A stretch of 64,000 nt of DNA from Rhodococcus opacus B4 (GCF_000010805.1 NC_012522.1:7130001-7194000); one strand, 5' to 3'; shown: positions 16,910-25,574, numbered from the stretch's first letter. Program-made: numbers and translations. The notes: generated by a model not told the origin, from the sequence alone.

Positions 16910-18058
16910 TCAGTCGAATCCGCCGCCACCGGAGGGCAGGGGCATCTTGATGACGCGGTCGTCGTTGGGTCCGGGCTGACCGGCGGTCTTGTTGACGGTG
17001 CTCACCCAGATGAGCCCGTCGGGACCGAGTGCGGCGCCGCCGAGTTGGCCGTACCGGTCCTGGACGATGACACCGGGTGCGGTGGTGACTGCGCCCGTGC
17101 CGGGGTCGGCGGCGAGCGCCGACATGGCCTTCGCGGTGCTCAGTGACACCGCCACGACGTCCCCGGCGGCGACGCAGCCGCCGACGCCGGGCCGCTCCGG
17201 CCACGTCCACACCGGAGACGACACCGCGCCGTCCGCGCTGACCCGCAGCAGCCGGTCCTCGAGCGGGGTGCGGTCGGTGACCCACACCGCCACCCCCGGG
17301 TCGACGCAGACCCCGCCCGCGGTCCCGATGCCCGTCAGCACCACCTGCGGCCGTGGCTGCGCCGGTGTCGGTGCGGGCGACAGCGCGGTGACCTTCAGCA
17401 GCTTCCCGGCCAGCGATGCCGGGTCCGCGGCCGCCGCCGCGTTGTTCGCGTTGCCGGTCAGGACCATCAGTTCGTCGCCGGAGAATTCGAGCGACCCCGC
17501 ATTGCCCGTGTCGCCGCGCGGGATCCCGCCGAGAACCTCCTTGGCGGAGTCACCCGGTGCGATCCGCACCACCCGGTTGTCGGTCGGGGTCGTGACGTAG
17601 GCGTAGATGAGGTTGTCCTCGACGAAACTCGGCGACAGCGCGATGTCGAGGAGACCGCCGTCGGTGCTGCCGTCGACGTCCACGTGCGCGACCTCCTTGG
17701 GGGTCTGCCCCTGGGCGACCTGCAGGATGCGTCCCGTCCGGCGCTCCGCGACCAGAGCGGTCGCCCCGTCGGGAAGGACCACGAGTCCGCCGGTGGTATC
17801 GAGACACGTCGCGATGACACTGGGATCGGGATCCTGGCACGGTCCCAGCGGACCGCTCGGCGGCGGTGTGGTCGTGGTCGACGGCGGCGGATTCTCGGGC
17901 TCGACCTCCGCGCCCGACGCACCCGTCGGCTCGGGGGTGAAAGGGGAGGACGCGGAGTCGTCGAATTTCGCGCACCCGGCGGCGAGGACCGCCGTCACGC
18001 AGAGTGCGGACATCGCCATCTTGCGGGACGCCGTGCGGCGCCGCCCACCCACCATCAT
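16910..18058 (-). CDS. lppZ: LppZ-like lipoprotein, sorbosone dehydrogenase-type beta-propeller
   Basis: 382-residue exported lipoprotein. The signal sequence ends in VLAAGCAKFDD, a lipobox with acylated Cys29, followed by a Pro/Thr-rich linker (about 40-70). The rest is a beta-propeller of the glucose/sorbosone dehydrogenase class, with motifs such as GLLDIALSPSF and DGLIWVSTVNK. No redox function is established for the mycobacterial orthologue (Rv3006), and cofactor binding cannot be judged here. ATG 18058 is the first of two consecutive ATGs. Same convergent placement against gatB as in mycobacteria. Confidence 0.85.
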   Translation of the reverse strand: MMVGGRRRTASRKMAMSALCVTAVLAAGCAKFDDSASSPFTPEPTGASGAEVEPENPPPSTTTTPPPSGPLGPCQDPDPSVIATCLDTTGGLVVLPDGATALVAERRTGRILQVAQGQTPKEVAHVDVDGSTDGGLLDIALSPSFVEDNLIYAYVTTPTDNRVVRIAPGDSAKEVLGGIPRGDTGNAGSLEFSGDELMVLTGNANNAAAAADPASLAGKLLKVTALSPAPTPAQPRPQVVLTGIGTAGGVCVDPGVAVWVTDRTPLEDRLLRVSADGAVSSPVWTWPERPGVGGCVAAGDVVAVSLSTAKAMSALAADPGTGAVTTAPGVIVQDRYGQLGGAALGPDGLIWVSTVNKTAGQPGPNDDRVIKMPLPSGGGGFD

Positions 18059-18134
18059 GATGGAGACGTTACGGAAGAGTGCGAGGTCGCCGCCACGCCG
18101 GTTCCGCCTACCAGCGATGTCCGGCGGATCGACC

Positions 18135-18140
18135 TAGGCT
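18135..18140 (+). promoter_or_regulatory. Candidate -10 box for leaderless DoxX-family gene
   Basis: TAGGCT ends seven bases before the GTG at 18148, with no Shine-Dalgarno between them. Confidence 0.5.
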
Positions 18141-18147
18141 TGACGGT

Positions 18148-19023
18148 GTGACTGACATGCGGAAAGACCCCAGCGAGTCGTCGGACGACGGTGCCGCGCA
18201 GCAAGGCGCCTCACCCGGCTACGGCAGGGTCTCGAGCCCTTACGACCTTCCCACCGAGCGGTTTCCGTCGGCCACGCCGGCATCCGGTTCCGCGGGACAG
18301 GGCCTCCCGCGCACCGACGACGAACTCGATTACGGCGATGCGCGCGGCGCCGGTCTTCCCACCGAGCAGATCCCCGCGTATCGGCAGCCGGCGTCCGACG
18401 TGCCGGACCAGCCGACGCAGGTGATCGGCGCGACCTCCGGTGCGTCCCTCGGGGCCACTGCGGGTGATCCGTCGACCGACCGGCTCGGCGAGGGCGACGT
18501 GAAGATCGGCCGCGGCACCCTGGATCTGGGCCTGCTGGCACTGCGACTCGCGGTCGGCGGCACGGCGCTCGTGCACGGCCTGCAGAAGCTGACCGGAATG
18601 TGGAACGGCCCGGGCCTCGACGGTTTCGAGGAGGTGCTCGTGAACGCGGGCTTCCAGCAGGCGAAGCTGCTCGCGATCCTCGGTGCCATCGGTGAGGTCG
18701 CGGGCGGTGCGCTGCTGATCCTCGGGCTCGTCACCCCGCTGGCCGCCGCCTCGGTGCTGGCCGTGATGATCAATGCCTGGGCGTTCCGGCAGATCGCGGA
18801 ACCGGGACTGGAGTACTTCGCGCCCTCCGGCACCGAGTACGAGACGTTGCTCGGCGTCTGCGCGGGCGTGATCATTCTCACCGGGCCGGGACGGATCTCA
18901 CTCGACGGCCGCCGCGGCTGGGCCACGCGGCCGTTCATCGGGTCGTTCGCGGCACTGATCCTGGGCGTCGCTGCCGGAGTGTGCATCTGGATCTTCCTCA
19001 ACGGCGCCAACCCGCTCATCTGA
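18148..19023 (+). CDS. DoxX-family membrane protein with long N-terminal tail
   Basis: 291 residues. The first 110 or so are hydrophilic and disordered, rich in Ser, Pro, Asp, with two similar segments (LPTERFPSA and LPTEQIPAY). A DoxX domain follows with four membrane helices (roughly 120-150, 170-195, 198-220, 265-288) and the family motif LRLAVGGTALVHGLQKLTG. Mycobacterial DoxX relatives take part in oxidative-stress membrane complexes, but the partner is not encoded nearby. GTG 18148 is chosen because a TAGGCT box lies seven bases upstream; ATG 18157 is the alternative. Confidence 0.82.
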   Translation: MTDMRKDPSESSDDGAAQQGASPGYGRVSSPYDLPTERFPSATPASGSAGQGLPRTDDELDYGDARGAGLPTEQIPAYRQPASDVPDQPTQVIGATSGASLGATAGDPSTDRLGEGDVKIGRGTLDLGLLALRLAVGGTALVHGLQKLTGMWNGPGLDGFEEVLVNAGFQQAKLLAILGAIGEVAGGALLILGLVTPLAAASVLAVMINAWAFRQIAEPGLEYFAPSGTEYETLLGVCAGVIILTGPGRISLDGRRGWATRPFIGSFAALILGVAAGVCIWIFLNGANPLI

Positions 19024-19038
19024 TCGTTTCCGAGAACG

Positions 19039-19079
19039 ACGACTGCGCCGCACCCCCGATCGGGGTGCGGCGCAGTCGT
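19039..19079. terminator. Strong bidirectional terminator hairpin (DoxX / permease)
   Basis: Perfect 18-bp arms (19039-19056, 19062-19079) with a five-base loop, followed by T residues on the plus strand; lies between convergent genes. Confidence 0.88.
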
Positions 19080-19105
19080 TTCTGCCGGATCGGTGCCGGC
19101 CGAGA

Positions 19106-20647
19106 TCAGCGCTGGACGAGTTCCGGGATGTTTTCCTCCTCGGGCGGGCCGGCCTGGGCCTGCGCCCTGAGCTTCTGTCCGAGGACGGACTTGCGCCTGC
19201 CGTAGGCGAGGTAGACGACGACGCCGAGGGCCATCCACACCAGGAATCGGATCCAGGTCTCGACGGAGAGGTTCAGCATCAGCCATCCGCAGGCCAGGAC
19301 GGCGAGGATGGGAACGAGCGGGACCAGCGGAACGCGGAATCCGCGCGGCAGGTCGGGACGGGTGCGGCGCAGGATGATCACGCCGATGCAGACGAGCACG
19401 AACGCGAAGAGGGTGCCGATGTTCACCATCTCCTCGAGGGTGCCCATCGGGAAGAACGCGGCGAGGACGGCCACGACGGCACCGACGAACAGCGTGATGC
19501 GGACCGGTGTGCCCTTCTTGCCGGTCTTCGCGAGACCGCGGGGCACGAGTCCGTCGCGGGACATCGCGAACAGGACGCGGGTCTGGCCGAGCATCATCAC
19601 CATGACGACGGTGGTGAGGCCTGCGAGTCCGCCGAAGTTGATGGCGGTCTGCGCCCAGGTGATGCCGTGCGCCTCGAAGGCGGTCGCCAGGGTGGCGCTG
19701 CTGTCGCCGACGAGCGGGCTGCCGGTCTTGAGGTCGGTGTACTTCACCATGCCGGTGAGCACGAGGGTGACCGCGACGTAGAGCACGGTGACGATCGCGA
19801 GCGAGCCGAGAATGCCGCGGGGAAGCGCCTTCTGTGGGTCCTTGGTCTCCTCGGCGGTGGTGGCGACGACGTCGAATCCGATGAACGCGAAGAACACGAG
19901 GCTCGCGGCGGCGAGGAGGCCGTACCAGCCGTAGCTGCTGCCGTCCGCTCCGGAGAGGAAGGAGAAGAGGGTCTGATGCACGCCCTGTGCGGTGCTCTCG
20001 TTGCCCTCGGCCGGCGGGATGTACGGGGCGTAGTTCTCCTTCTTGATGTAGAAGACGCCGACGGCGATGACGAGGAGGACGACGGCGATCTTGATGGCCG
20101 TGATGACGGCGGACACGCGTGAGGACACCTTGGTCCCGATCGCGAGGACGAGGGTGATGCCGCCGACGATGATCAGCGAGCCCCAGTCGAAGTCGACGGG
20201 CCCGAGGTGGGCGGTGGTGGATCCGCTGAATCCGAGGACGTTGCCCAGGTACAGCGACCAGCCCTTGGAGACGACGGCCGCCGCGAGGGCGAATTCGAGG
20301 ATGAGGTCCCAGCCGATGATCCAGGCGACGAACTCGCCGAAGGTGGCGTAGGAGAACGTGTACGCGCTGCCCGCGACGGGGACGGTGGAGGCGAACTCGG
20401 CGTAGCAGAGGGCGGCCAGGCCGCACGCGATGGCGGCGAGGACGAAGGCGAGCGAAATGGACGGCCCGGCGACGTTGCCTGCAGTCCGGGCGGTGAGCGT
20501 GAAGATTCCGGCGCCGATCACGACGGCGACCCCGAAGACGGTGAGGTCCTTCGCGGTGAGTTCCCTCCGCAGCCGGGTGTCGGGTTCGTCGGTGTCCGCT
20601 ATCGATTGCTCAACGGATTTCGTTCGCCATATGCCGACTCCTGGCAT
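19106..20647 (-). CDS. APC-superfamily amino acid permease (cationic amino acid transporter type)
   Basis: 513 residues with about twelve membrane helices. The first helix region FGVAVVIGAGIFTLTARTAGNVAGPSI holds the unwound GAGIF substrate/ion motif of APC transporters, and the helix 6 region FFAFIGFDVVATTAEETKDPQKALPRGI is diagnostic of the cationic amino acid transporter branch. ATG 20647 has AGGAG nine bases upstream. Substrate is uncertain: members carry Lys/Arg, branched-chain or other amino acids. A palindrome upstream (20784-20802) could be its operator. Confidence 0.87.
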   Translation of the reverse strand: MPGVGIWRTKSVEQSIADTDEPDTRLRRELTAKDLTVFGVAVVIGAGIFTLTARTAGNVAGPSISLAFVLAAIACGLAALCYAEFASTVPVAGSAYTFSYATFGEFVAWIIGWDLILEFALAAAVVSKGWSLYLGNVLGFSGSTTAHLGPVDFDWGSLIIVGGITLVLAIGTKVSSRVSAVITAIKIAVVLLVIAVGVFYIKKENYAPYIPPAEGNESTAQGVHQTLFSFLSGADGSSYGWYGLLAAASLVFFAFIGFDVVATTAEETKDPQKALPRGILGSLAIVTVLYVAVTLVLTGMVKYTDLKTGSPLVGDSSATLATAFEAHGITWAQTAINFGGLAGLTTVVMVMMLGQTRVLFAMSRDGLVPRGLAKTGKKGTPVRITLFVGAVVAVLAAFFPMGTLEEMVNIGTLFAFVLVCIGVIILRRTRPDLPRGFRVPLVPLVPILAVLACGWLMLNLSVETWIRFLVWMALGVVVYLAYGRRKSVLGQKLRAQAQAGPPEEENIPELVQR

Positions 20648-20783
20648 GTGTCGCTCCTAGGTTGTGTTCCCGATGGCCTCGTGGGCCGGAGATGTTCCGG
20701 TGGTGCTGCCGATTGTGATGTAGGTCTCAACGGCCAACTGAGGGAACCACTACTGAGCGCCGTGTGCAAGAAGCGTCGGCTCA

Positions 20784-20802
20784 ACTGATCAATTCGATCA
20801 GT
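20784..20802. promoter_or_regulatory. Palindromic operator-like site upstream of permease
   Basis: ACTGATC-AATTC-GATCAGT is a perfect 7-bp inverted repeat, about 140 bases upstream of the permease start, in a locally AT-richer stretch. No candidate regulator gene is adjacent. Confidence 0.45.
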
Positions 20803-20894
20803 AGAACCTGTTCAGGGGTGTTGCCGTTTGAGCGAGTTGATCACCCGTGAGCGCGGTCACATTCGCGTCACGATCCGCGGCCGCTCTGACGAAG

Positions 20895-20940
20895 GAAGCC
20901 GGGTGCCGCGGCAGGAAACCCTGCTGCGGCACCCGGCTTC
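20895..20940 (-). terminator. Terminator hairpin downstream of ilvD
   Basis: 21-base arms (20895-20915 and 20920-20940) with one G-U pair and a four-base loop; 28 bases after the ilvD stop on the minus strand. Confidence 0.88.
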
Positions 20941-20968
20941 GTGTGCCCTCAGTTGTTGGTGCGCTCGG

Positions 20969-22813
20969 TCAGGGAACCTGACGGACCGCGCCCTTGTCTG
21001 CGGACGTCGCCAGTGCGGCGTAGGCGCGCAGGGCCGTGGTGACGGTCCGTTCCCGGTTCACCGGCTGCCACGGGCGCTCGGACGACTCCATCTTCGCCCG
21101 GCGCTCGGCGAGCACCGCGTCGTCGACGAGGAGTTTCAGGGTGCGGGTCGCGATGTCGATGAGGATCTGGTCGCCGTCCTCCACCAGGCCGATGGCGCCG
21201 CCGCTGGCGGCTTCGGGGGAGATGTGTCCGATGGACAGCCCCGAGGAACCGCCGGAAAAGCGGCCGTCGGTGATCAGCGCGCACTTCTTGCCGAGGCCGG
21301 AGCCCTTGAGGAATGCGGTGGGGTGCAGCATCTCCTGCATGCCCGGGCCGCCCGCGGGGCCCTCGTAGCGCACGACGAGGACCTCACCGGGCTCGATCTT
21401 CTTGCCGAGGATCACCGACACCGCCTCTTCCTGCGACTCCACGACGCGAGCGGGTCCCTGGAAGTGGAACAGGTCTTCGTCGATGCCGGCCGTCTTGATG
21501 ACAGCGCCGTCGACGGCGATGTTGCCGCGCAGCACGGCCAGGCCGCCCTCGACCGTGTGCTTGTGTTCGAAATCGCGGATGCAGCCGTTCGCTGCGTCCG
21601 TGTCGAGCGACGACCAGCGGTTGTTCGTCGAGAACGGCTCGGTGGTGCGGACGCCGCCGGGAGCGGCGTGGAACAGCTCGACGGCCTCGTCGGATGCCTT
21701 GCCGGACCGGATGTCCCACGTGTCGAGCCACTCGTCGAAGCTCTCCGTGTGCACGGTCGAGACGTCGCTCTCGAGCAGCCCCGCACGGCGGAGTTCGCCG
21801 AGGATCGCGGGGATTCCGCCCGCCCGGTGCACGTCCTCCATGTGGTAGTCCGAGTTGGGTGAGACCTTCGACAGGCACGGCACCTTGCGGCTGATCTCGT
21901 CGATCTTGTCGAGGTCGAAGTCGTAGACCTCACCCTCCTGTGCGGCCGCGAGGGTGTGCAGCACCGTGTTGGTGGAACCGCCCATCGCGACGTCCAGCGC
22001 CATCGCGTTGCGGAACGCGGCGGGCGTCGCGATGTTGCGGGGGAGTACGGAGTCGTCCTCGTCCCGGTAGTACCGCAGGGCGGCCTCGACGACGGTGGTG
22101 CCCGCGCGGGTGAACAGCGCGCGGCGGGCCTCGTGGGTGGCCAGTGTCGAACCGTTGCCAGGCAACGCCAGACCGAGCGCCTCGGTGAGGCAGTTCATGG
22201 AGTTGGCGGTGAACATGCCCGAGCACGATCCGCACGTCGGGCAGGCGCTGCGCTCGACCTCGGACAGACCCTCCTCGTCGACCTCGTCGTTGGCGCTCGC
22301 CGAGATCGCCGTGATGAGGTCGGTCGGTGCCTGGGCGACCCCGTTGACCACCACCGCCTTGCCGGCCTCCATCGGCCCGCCCGAGACGAACACGGTGGGA
22401 ACGTTCAAACGCAGTGCGGCATTGAGCATTCCGGGGGTGATCTTGTCGCAGTTGGAGATGCACACGAGTGCGTCGGCGGTGTGCGCGTTGACCATGTACT
22501 CGACGGAGTCGGCGATGATCTCCCGGCTCGGAAGGGAATACAGCATGCCGCCGTGTCCCATTGCGATGCCGTCGTCGACGGCGATCGTGTGGAATTCGCG
22601 AGGTACACCACCGGCGGCGCGGACGGCGTCGGCGACGATGTCGCCGACGTTCTTGAGGTGGACGTGCCCGGGAACGAACTGCGTGTACGAGTTGGCGATC
22701 GCGACGATCGGCTTACCGAAGTCGGAGTCGGTCATTCCGGTGGCGCGCCACAGTGCGCGGGCGCCTGCGGCATTTCGTCCTGCGGTGGTGGTTCGGGACC
22801 TCAGCGGGGGCAT
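20969..22813 (-). CDS. ilvD: Dihydroxy-acid dehydratase
   Basis: Dehydrates 2,3-dihydroxy-isovalerate and -methylvalerate, the step after IlvC in valine/isoleucine synthesis. The 614-residue protein is of the long E. coli type: MPPLRSRTTTAGRNAAGARA, NSYTQFVPGHVH, Fe-S cysteines Cys122 (ISNCDKITPG) and the CPTCGSCSG cluster (191-198). ATG 22813 has an AAGGA motif upstream. It is not in the ilvBNC transcript: it is read in the opposite direction and ends in its own hairpin. In M. tuberculosis ilvD is elsewhere, so its presence here is a lineage difference. Confidence 0.96.
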   Translation of the reverse strand: MPPLRSRTTTAGRNAAGARALWRATGMTDSDFGKPIVAIANSYTQFVPGHVHLKNVGDIVADAVRAAGGVPREFHTIAVDDGIAMGHGGMLYSLPSREIIADSVEYMVNAHTADALVCISNCDKITPGMLNAALRLNVPTVFVSGGPMEAGKAVVVNGVAQAPTDLITAISASANDEVDEEGLSEVERSACPTCGSCSGMFTANSMNCLTEALGLALPGNGSTLATHEARRALFTRAGTTVVEAALRYYRDEDDSVLPRNIATPAAFRNAMALDVAMGGSTNTVLHTLAAAQEGEVYDFDLDKIDEISRKVPCLSKVSPNSDYHMEDVHRAGGIPAILGELRRAGLLESDVSTVHTESFDEWLDTWDIRSGKASDEAVELFHAAPGGVRTTEPFSTNNRWSSLDTDAANGCIRDFEHKHTVEGGLAVLRGNIAVDGAVIKTAGIDEDLFHFQGPARVVESQEEAVSVILGKKIEPGEVLVVRYEGPAGGPGMQEMLHPTAFLKGSGLGKKCALITDGRFSGGSSGLSIGHISPEAASGGAIGLVEDGDQILIDIATRTLKLLVDDAVLAERRAKMESSERPWQPVNRERTVTTALRAYAALATSADKGAVRQVP

Positions 22814-22865
22814 GAGCGTATTCCTTAGTCAGCGTACGGAAGTACTGACAAACGCTACTCGCGCA

Positions 22866-23384
22866 CTATTCCCCGTCTGTGTCCGGCCGGTTCTTCGCCG
22901 GCTGCTCGCCGTTCGGCTCGGCGTCGGCGTGCCGGGCCGCTTCCTCCGCCGCGGCCGCTGCCGCGTAGGGGTCGGTGATGCGGCCGCCGCTCGCCTCGGC
23001 GATGTCGGGGAGCCGGTCGAACGTCACCGCGGGAAGGGCGACCTCGCCGCCGTCGGCCAGCGTGGCCCGGGCCCAGCCGCGGTTGGGAAAGCGGAATCCG
23101 GTGATCTCGGACCAGGTGAGGGACCGGCCGCCGAACAGCCGGCGCACCGCCAGCCCGTCGGGCGTGACCGTGGTGCGCACCCGCGCGACCCAGGCCACCG
23201 CGAGGATCGGGGCGATCACGAGCCAGCCGAAGGCGGCGGGCCAGCCGAAGATGGGGAACGACACGGCGAACAGGAGGAAGGCGCATCCCAGATAGGCGAG
23301 GGGAGAAATCCGGATGACCTGCTTGGGCGGGTTCGACGTGTGGGATGATGATTCTGGTGGCACGGGCTGCTGCGGAGTTGACAC
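22866..23384 (-). CDS. PH-domain membrane protein, Cfp6-like
   Basis: 172 residues from the GTG at 23384 (VSTPQQP). Two membrane helices (about 28-46 and 50-68) are followed by a bacterial PH-like (DUF2581) domain with RRLFGGRSLTWSEITGFRF and WARATLADGGEVALPAVTFDRLP, nearly the same as mycobacterial CFP6 (Rv3004). The last 35 residues are Ala/Glu-rich and probably disordered. An open frame extends upstream to 23579 but crosses the ilvB leader and has no homology. Function unknown. The conserved divergent pairing with ilvB suggests a shared promoter region. Confidence 0.85.
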   Translation of the reverse strand: MSTPQQPVPPESSSHTSNPPKQVIRISPLAYLGCAFLLFAVSFPIFGWPAAFGWLVIAPILAVAWVARVRTTVTPDGLAVRRLFGGRSLTWSEITGFRFPNRGWARATLADGGEVALPAVTFDRLPDIAEASGGRITDPYAAAAAAEEAARHADAEPNGEQPAKNRPDTDGE

Positions 23385-23413
23385 CTCTACATCTTCGCAC
23401 CGCAGCCGACGTA

Positions 23414-23428
23414 TCTCATATTCTGGGA
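23414..23428. promoter_or_regulatory. Operator-like motif TCTC-N7-GGGA between cfp6 and ilvB leader
   Basis: TCTCATATTCTGGGA lies 17 bases upstream of the TTGACT -35 box of the ilvB leader promoter. Similar 15-mers occur at the leuC/IclR-gene and MFS-gene promoters in this window. Confidence 0.4.
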
Positions 23429-23444
23429 CGGCCGACTCACCAAG

Positions 23445-23474
23445 TTGACTGTTCACCATTAGCGCGCCTACCGT
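23445..23474 (+). promoter_or_regulatory. Promoter of the ilvB leader and ilvBNC
   Basis: TTGACT (23445-23450), an 18-base spacer, and TACCGT (23469-23474) fit a sigma-70-type actinobacterial promoter. The -10 box ends seven bases before the leader-peptide GTG, which predicts a leaderless start. Confidence 0.6.
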
Positions 23475-23481
23475 CGAGCGC

Positions 23482-23529
23482 GTGAAACAGAATGAGTTGC
23501 TCGTAATCGGCCGGCGCGTCGTCGCCTGA
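23482..23529 (+). CDS. ilvL: ilvB leader peptide (15 residues, BCAA-rich)
   Basis: GTG-initiated peptide MKQNELLVIGRRVVA, with Leu-Leu-Val-Ile and Val-Val, the three amino acids made by the downstream pathway. It lies directly after a promoter, with no Shine-Dalgarno, and ends 101 bases before ilvB. The Val-Val codons and stop overlap the first arm of a secondary-structure switch. This is the classic layout of transcription attenuation: scarce charged tRNA-Leu/Val/Ile stalls the ribosome here. The Corynebacterium glutamicum ilvBNC leader is the known parallel. Too short to be confirmed by homology. Confidence 0.75.
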   Translation: MKQNELLVIGRRVVA

Positions 23530-23564
23530 GTCGATTTCTTCAACTCGCCAGATAACGACGCGCC
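23513..23564 (+). promoter_or_regulatory. Anti-terminator-side stem of the ilvB attenuator
   Basis: GGCGCGTCGT (23513-23522, within the Arg-Val-Val codons) is exactly complementary to ACGACGCGCC (23555-23564), giving a 10-bp stem that a stalled ribosome would disrupt. A small GAGT/ACTC hairpin sits in the loop. Confidence 0.6.
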
Positions 23565-23565
23565 A

Positions 23566-23598
23566 CCCTCGTACAGCATCAGCTGACGGGGGTTTTTT
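23566..23598 (+). terminator. ilvB attenuator terminator
   Basis: An 11-bp stem with one bulged A (arm 23566-23577, loop ATCA, arm 23582-23592) is followed immediately by six T residues (23593-23598). It sits 32 bases upstream of ilvB, in transcribed leader RNA, so it is a regulated rather than a gene-end terminator. Confidence 0.8.
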
Positions 23599-23630
23599 GT
23601 TGCCCGGAGCCAGAATCAGAGGATTTCCCA

Positions 23631-25574
23631 GTGAGCGCACCAACCGCACGGCCTCAACCCACGCCGCGCAAGTCGGGGGCAGCAAGCCCGACGACCGCGG
23701 CCGCCGCGACGCAGACCGGAAGCCGCCGCCAACTCGCCCCCGAGCGGGTCAGTGGCGCCCAGTCCGTGGTCCGAGCCCTCGAGGAGCTCGAGGTCGACAC
23801 GGTATTCGGCATTCCGGGTGGTGCCGTTCTGCCTGTCTACGACCCGCTCTTCGACTCGAAGAAGGTCCGGCACGTGCTCGTCCGTCACGAGCAGGGTGCA
23901 GGTCACGCCGCCACCGGGTACGCCCAGGCCACCGGTAAGGTCGGCGTCTGCATGGCGACGTCCGGTCCGGGTGCGACGAACCTCGTGACGCCGCTCGCCG
24001 ACGCGCAGATGGACTCCGTTCCGGTCGTGGCCATCACCGGTCAGGTCGGCCGCGGGCTCATCGGCACGGATGCGTTCCAGGAAGCCGACATCTCCGGCAT
24101 CACGATGCCCATCACCAAGCACAACTTCCTCATCACCGACGGCGTCGACATCCCGCGGATCATCGCCGAGGCCTTCTACCTCGCCTCCAGCGGCCGTCCC
24201 GGCGCGGTGCTCGTCGACATCCCGAAGGATGTCCTCCAGGCGCAGACCACGTTCTCGTGGCCGCCGGAGATGCGGCTGCCCGGCTACCGTCCCGTCACCA
24301 AGCCGCACGGCAAGCAGGTCCGCGAGGCCGCTCGCCTGATCGCCGACGCGAAGCACCCGGTGCTGTACGTCGGTGGTGGCGTGCTCAAGGCCGAGGCGTC
24401 TCCGGAACTGCTCGAACTGGCCGAGCTCACCGGGATTCCGGTGGTCACGACGCTCATGGCGCGCGGCGCGTTCCCGGACAGCCATACGCTGAACTGCGGC
24501 ATGCCCGGCATGCACGGCACGGTCGCGGCGGTGGCGGCTCTGCAGCGCAGCGACCTGATGATCACGCTCGGTGCACGCTTCGACGACCGCGTCACCGGTC
24601 AGCTCGACTCGTTCGCCCCCGACGCCAAGGTCATCCACGCCGATATCGATCCGGCGGAGATCGGCAAGAACCGGTACGCGGACGTCCCGATCGTGGGCGA
24701 CTGCAAAGAGGTCATCGTCGAGCTGATCGAGGCGATCAAGGCCGATCTGGCCACCGGAACCACGCTGGACCTCACCGAGTGGTGGGCGTACCTCGACGGG
24801 ATCCGCCGCACGTACCCGCTCAGCTACGACCGTCCCTCCGACGGCGCGCTGTCCCCGGAATACGTGATCCAGTCGGTCGGCAAGCTCGCCGGTCCCGACG
24901 CGATCTACTGCGCCGGCGTCGGCCAGCACCAGATGTGGGCCGCGCAGTTCGTCAACTACGAGAAGCCGCGCACCTGGCTGAACTCCGGTGGTCTCGGCAC
25001 GATGGGCTACGCCGTGCCCGCCGCGATGGGCGCCAAGATGGGTATGCCCGACACCGAAGTGTGGGCCATCGACGGTGACGGCTGCTTCCAGATGACCAAT
25101 CAGGAACTCGCCACCTGTGCGCTCGAGGGCATCCCGATCAAGGTTGCGCTCATCAACAACGGCAACCTCGGCATGGTGCGCCAGTGGCAGACGCTGTTCT
25201 ACGACGAGCGTTACTCCAACACGAACCTCGGCACGCACGGCGCCGTCCGCATCCCCGACTTCGTCAAGCTCGCGGAGGCGTTGGGCTGCCACGGCATTCG
25301 GGTCGAGCGCGAGGAGGACGTCGAGGTGGCGATCCGTGAGGCGCAGGCCATCAACGACAAGCCGGTGGTGATCGACTTCATCGTCGGAGCCGACGCCCAG
25401 GTGTGGCCGATGGTCGCGGCGGGCACGAGCAACGACGAGATCATGGCGGCGCGGGGCATCCGTCCGCTGTTCGACGACGACGAGGCGGCCGCCGAGCCGG
25501 CCGTCATTCACGAGGCCATGGAGCGCGAGCAGCGTTCGGGCACGGCCGCAGCGGCCGGGGAGGAAAATCAGTGA
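23631..25574 (+). CDS. ilvB: Acetolactate synthase large subunit
   Basis: ThDP/FAD enzyme that joins pyruvate to pyruvate or 2-ketobutyrate, the first common step of branched-chain synthesis. 647 residues; the first 40 or so are a variable Ala/Pro/Thr-rich tail. Then come GIPGGAVLPVYDPL, RHEQGAGHAATGYA (catalytic Glu that activates ThDP), a central FAD-binding domain, and the ThDP-Mg motif GDGCFQMTNQELAT...NNGNLGMVRQWQ. GTG at 23631 with AGAGGA upstream. First gene of ilvB-ilvN-ilvC under the leader attenuator; GTGA overlap with ilvN. Confidence 0.97.
   Translation: MSAPTARPQPTPRKSGAASPTTAAAATQTGSRRQLAPERVSGAQSVVRALEELEVDTVFGIPGGAVLPVYDPLFDSKKVRHVLVRHEQGAGHAATGYAQATGKVGVCMATSGPGATNLVTPLADAQMDSVPVVAITGQVGRGLIGTDAFQEADISGITMPITKHNFLITDGVDIPRIIAEAFYLASSGRPGAVLVDIPKDVLQAQTTFSWPPEMRLPGYRPVTKPHGKQVREAARLIADAKHPVLYVGGGVLKAEASPELLELAELTGIPVVTTLMARGAFPDSHTLNCGMPGMHGTVAAVAALQRSDLMITLGARFDDRVTGQLDSFAPDAKVIHADIDPAEIGKNRYADVPIVGDCKEVIVELIEAIKADLATGTTLDLTEWWAYLDGIRRTYPLSYDRPSDGALSPEYVIQSVGKLAGPDAIYCAGVGQHQMWAAQFVNYEKPRTWLNSGGLGTMGYAVPAAMGAKMGMPDTEVWAIDGDGCFQMTNQELATCALEGIPIKVALINNGNLGMVRQWQTLFYDERYSNTNLGTHGAVRIPDFVKLAEALGCHGIRVEREEDVEVAIREAQAINDKPVVIDFIVGADAQVWPMVAAGTSNDEIMAARGIRPLFDDDEAAAEPAVIHEAMEREQRSGTAAAAGEENQ

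Larger units (their letters stand above)
20648..20968. other. 321-base intergenic stretch between permease and ilvD
   Basis: No convincing gene in either strand. It holds the permease promoter side (Shine-Dalgarno, palindrome at 20784-20802) and the ilvD terminator (20895-20940). Open frames reading rightward from 20828 are shadows of ilvD. Confidence 0.7.

Noticed and set aside
18330..20426. 698-codon minus-strand frame opposite DoxX and in another frame of the permease
   Set aside because: Crosses a strong terminator and two genes; Arg/Pro-rich shadow translation.
23385..23579. Upstream extension of the Cfp6-like gene
   Set aside because: It would run through the ilvB leader and promoter, and known homologues start near VSTPQQ or later.
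23460..23630. A metabolite-binding riboswitch in the ilvB leader
   Set aside because: A translated BCAA-rich peptide plus terminator explains the region; no known aptamer pattern is visible.
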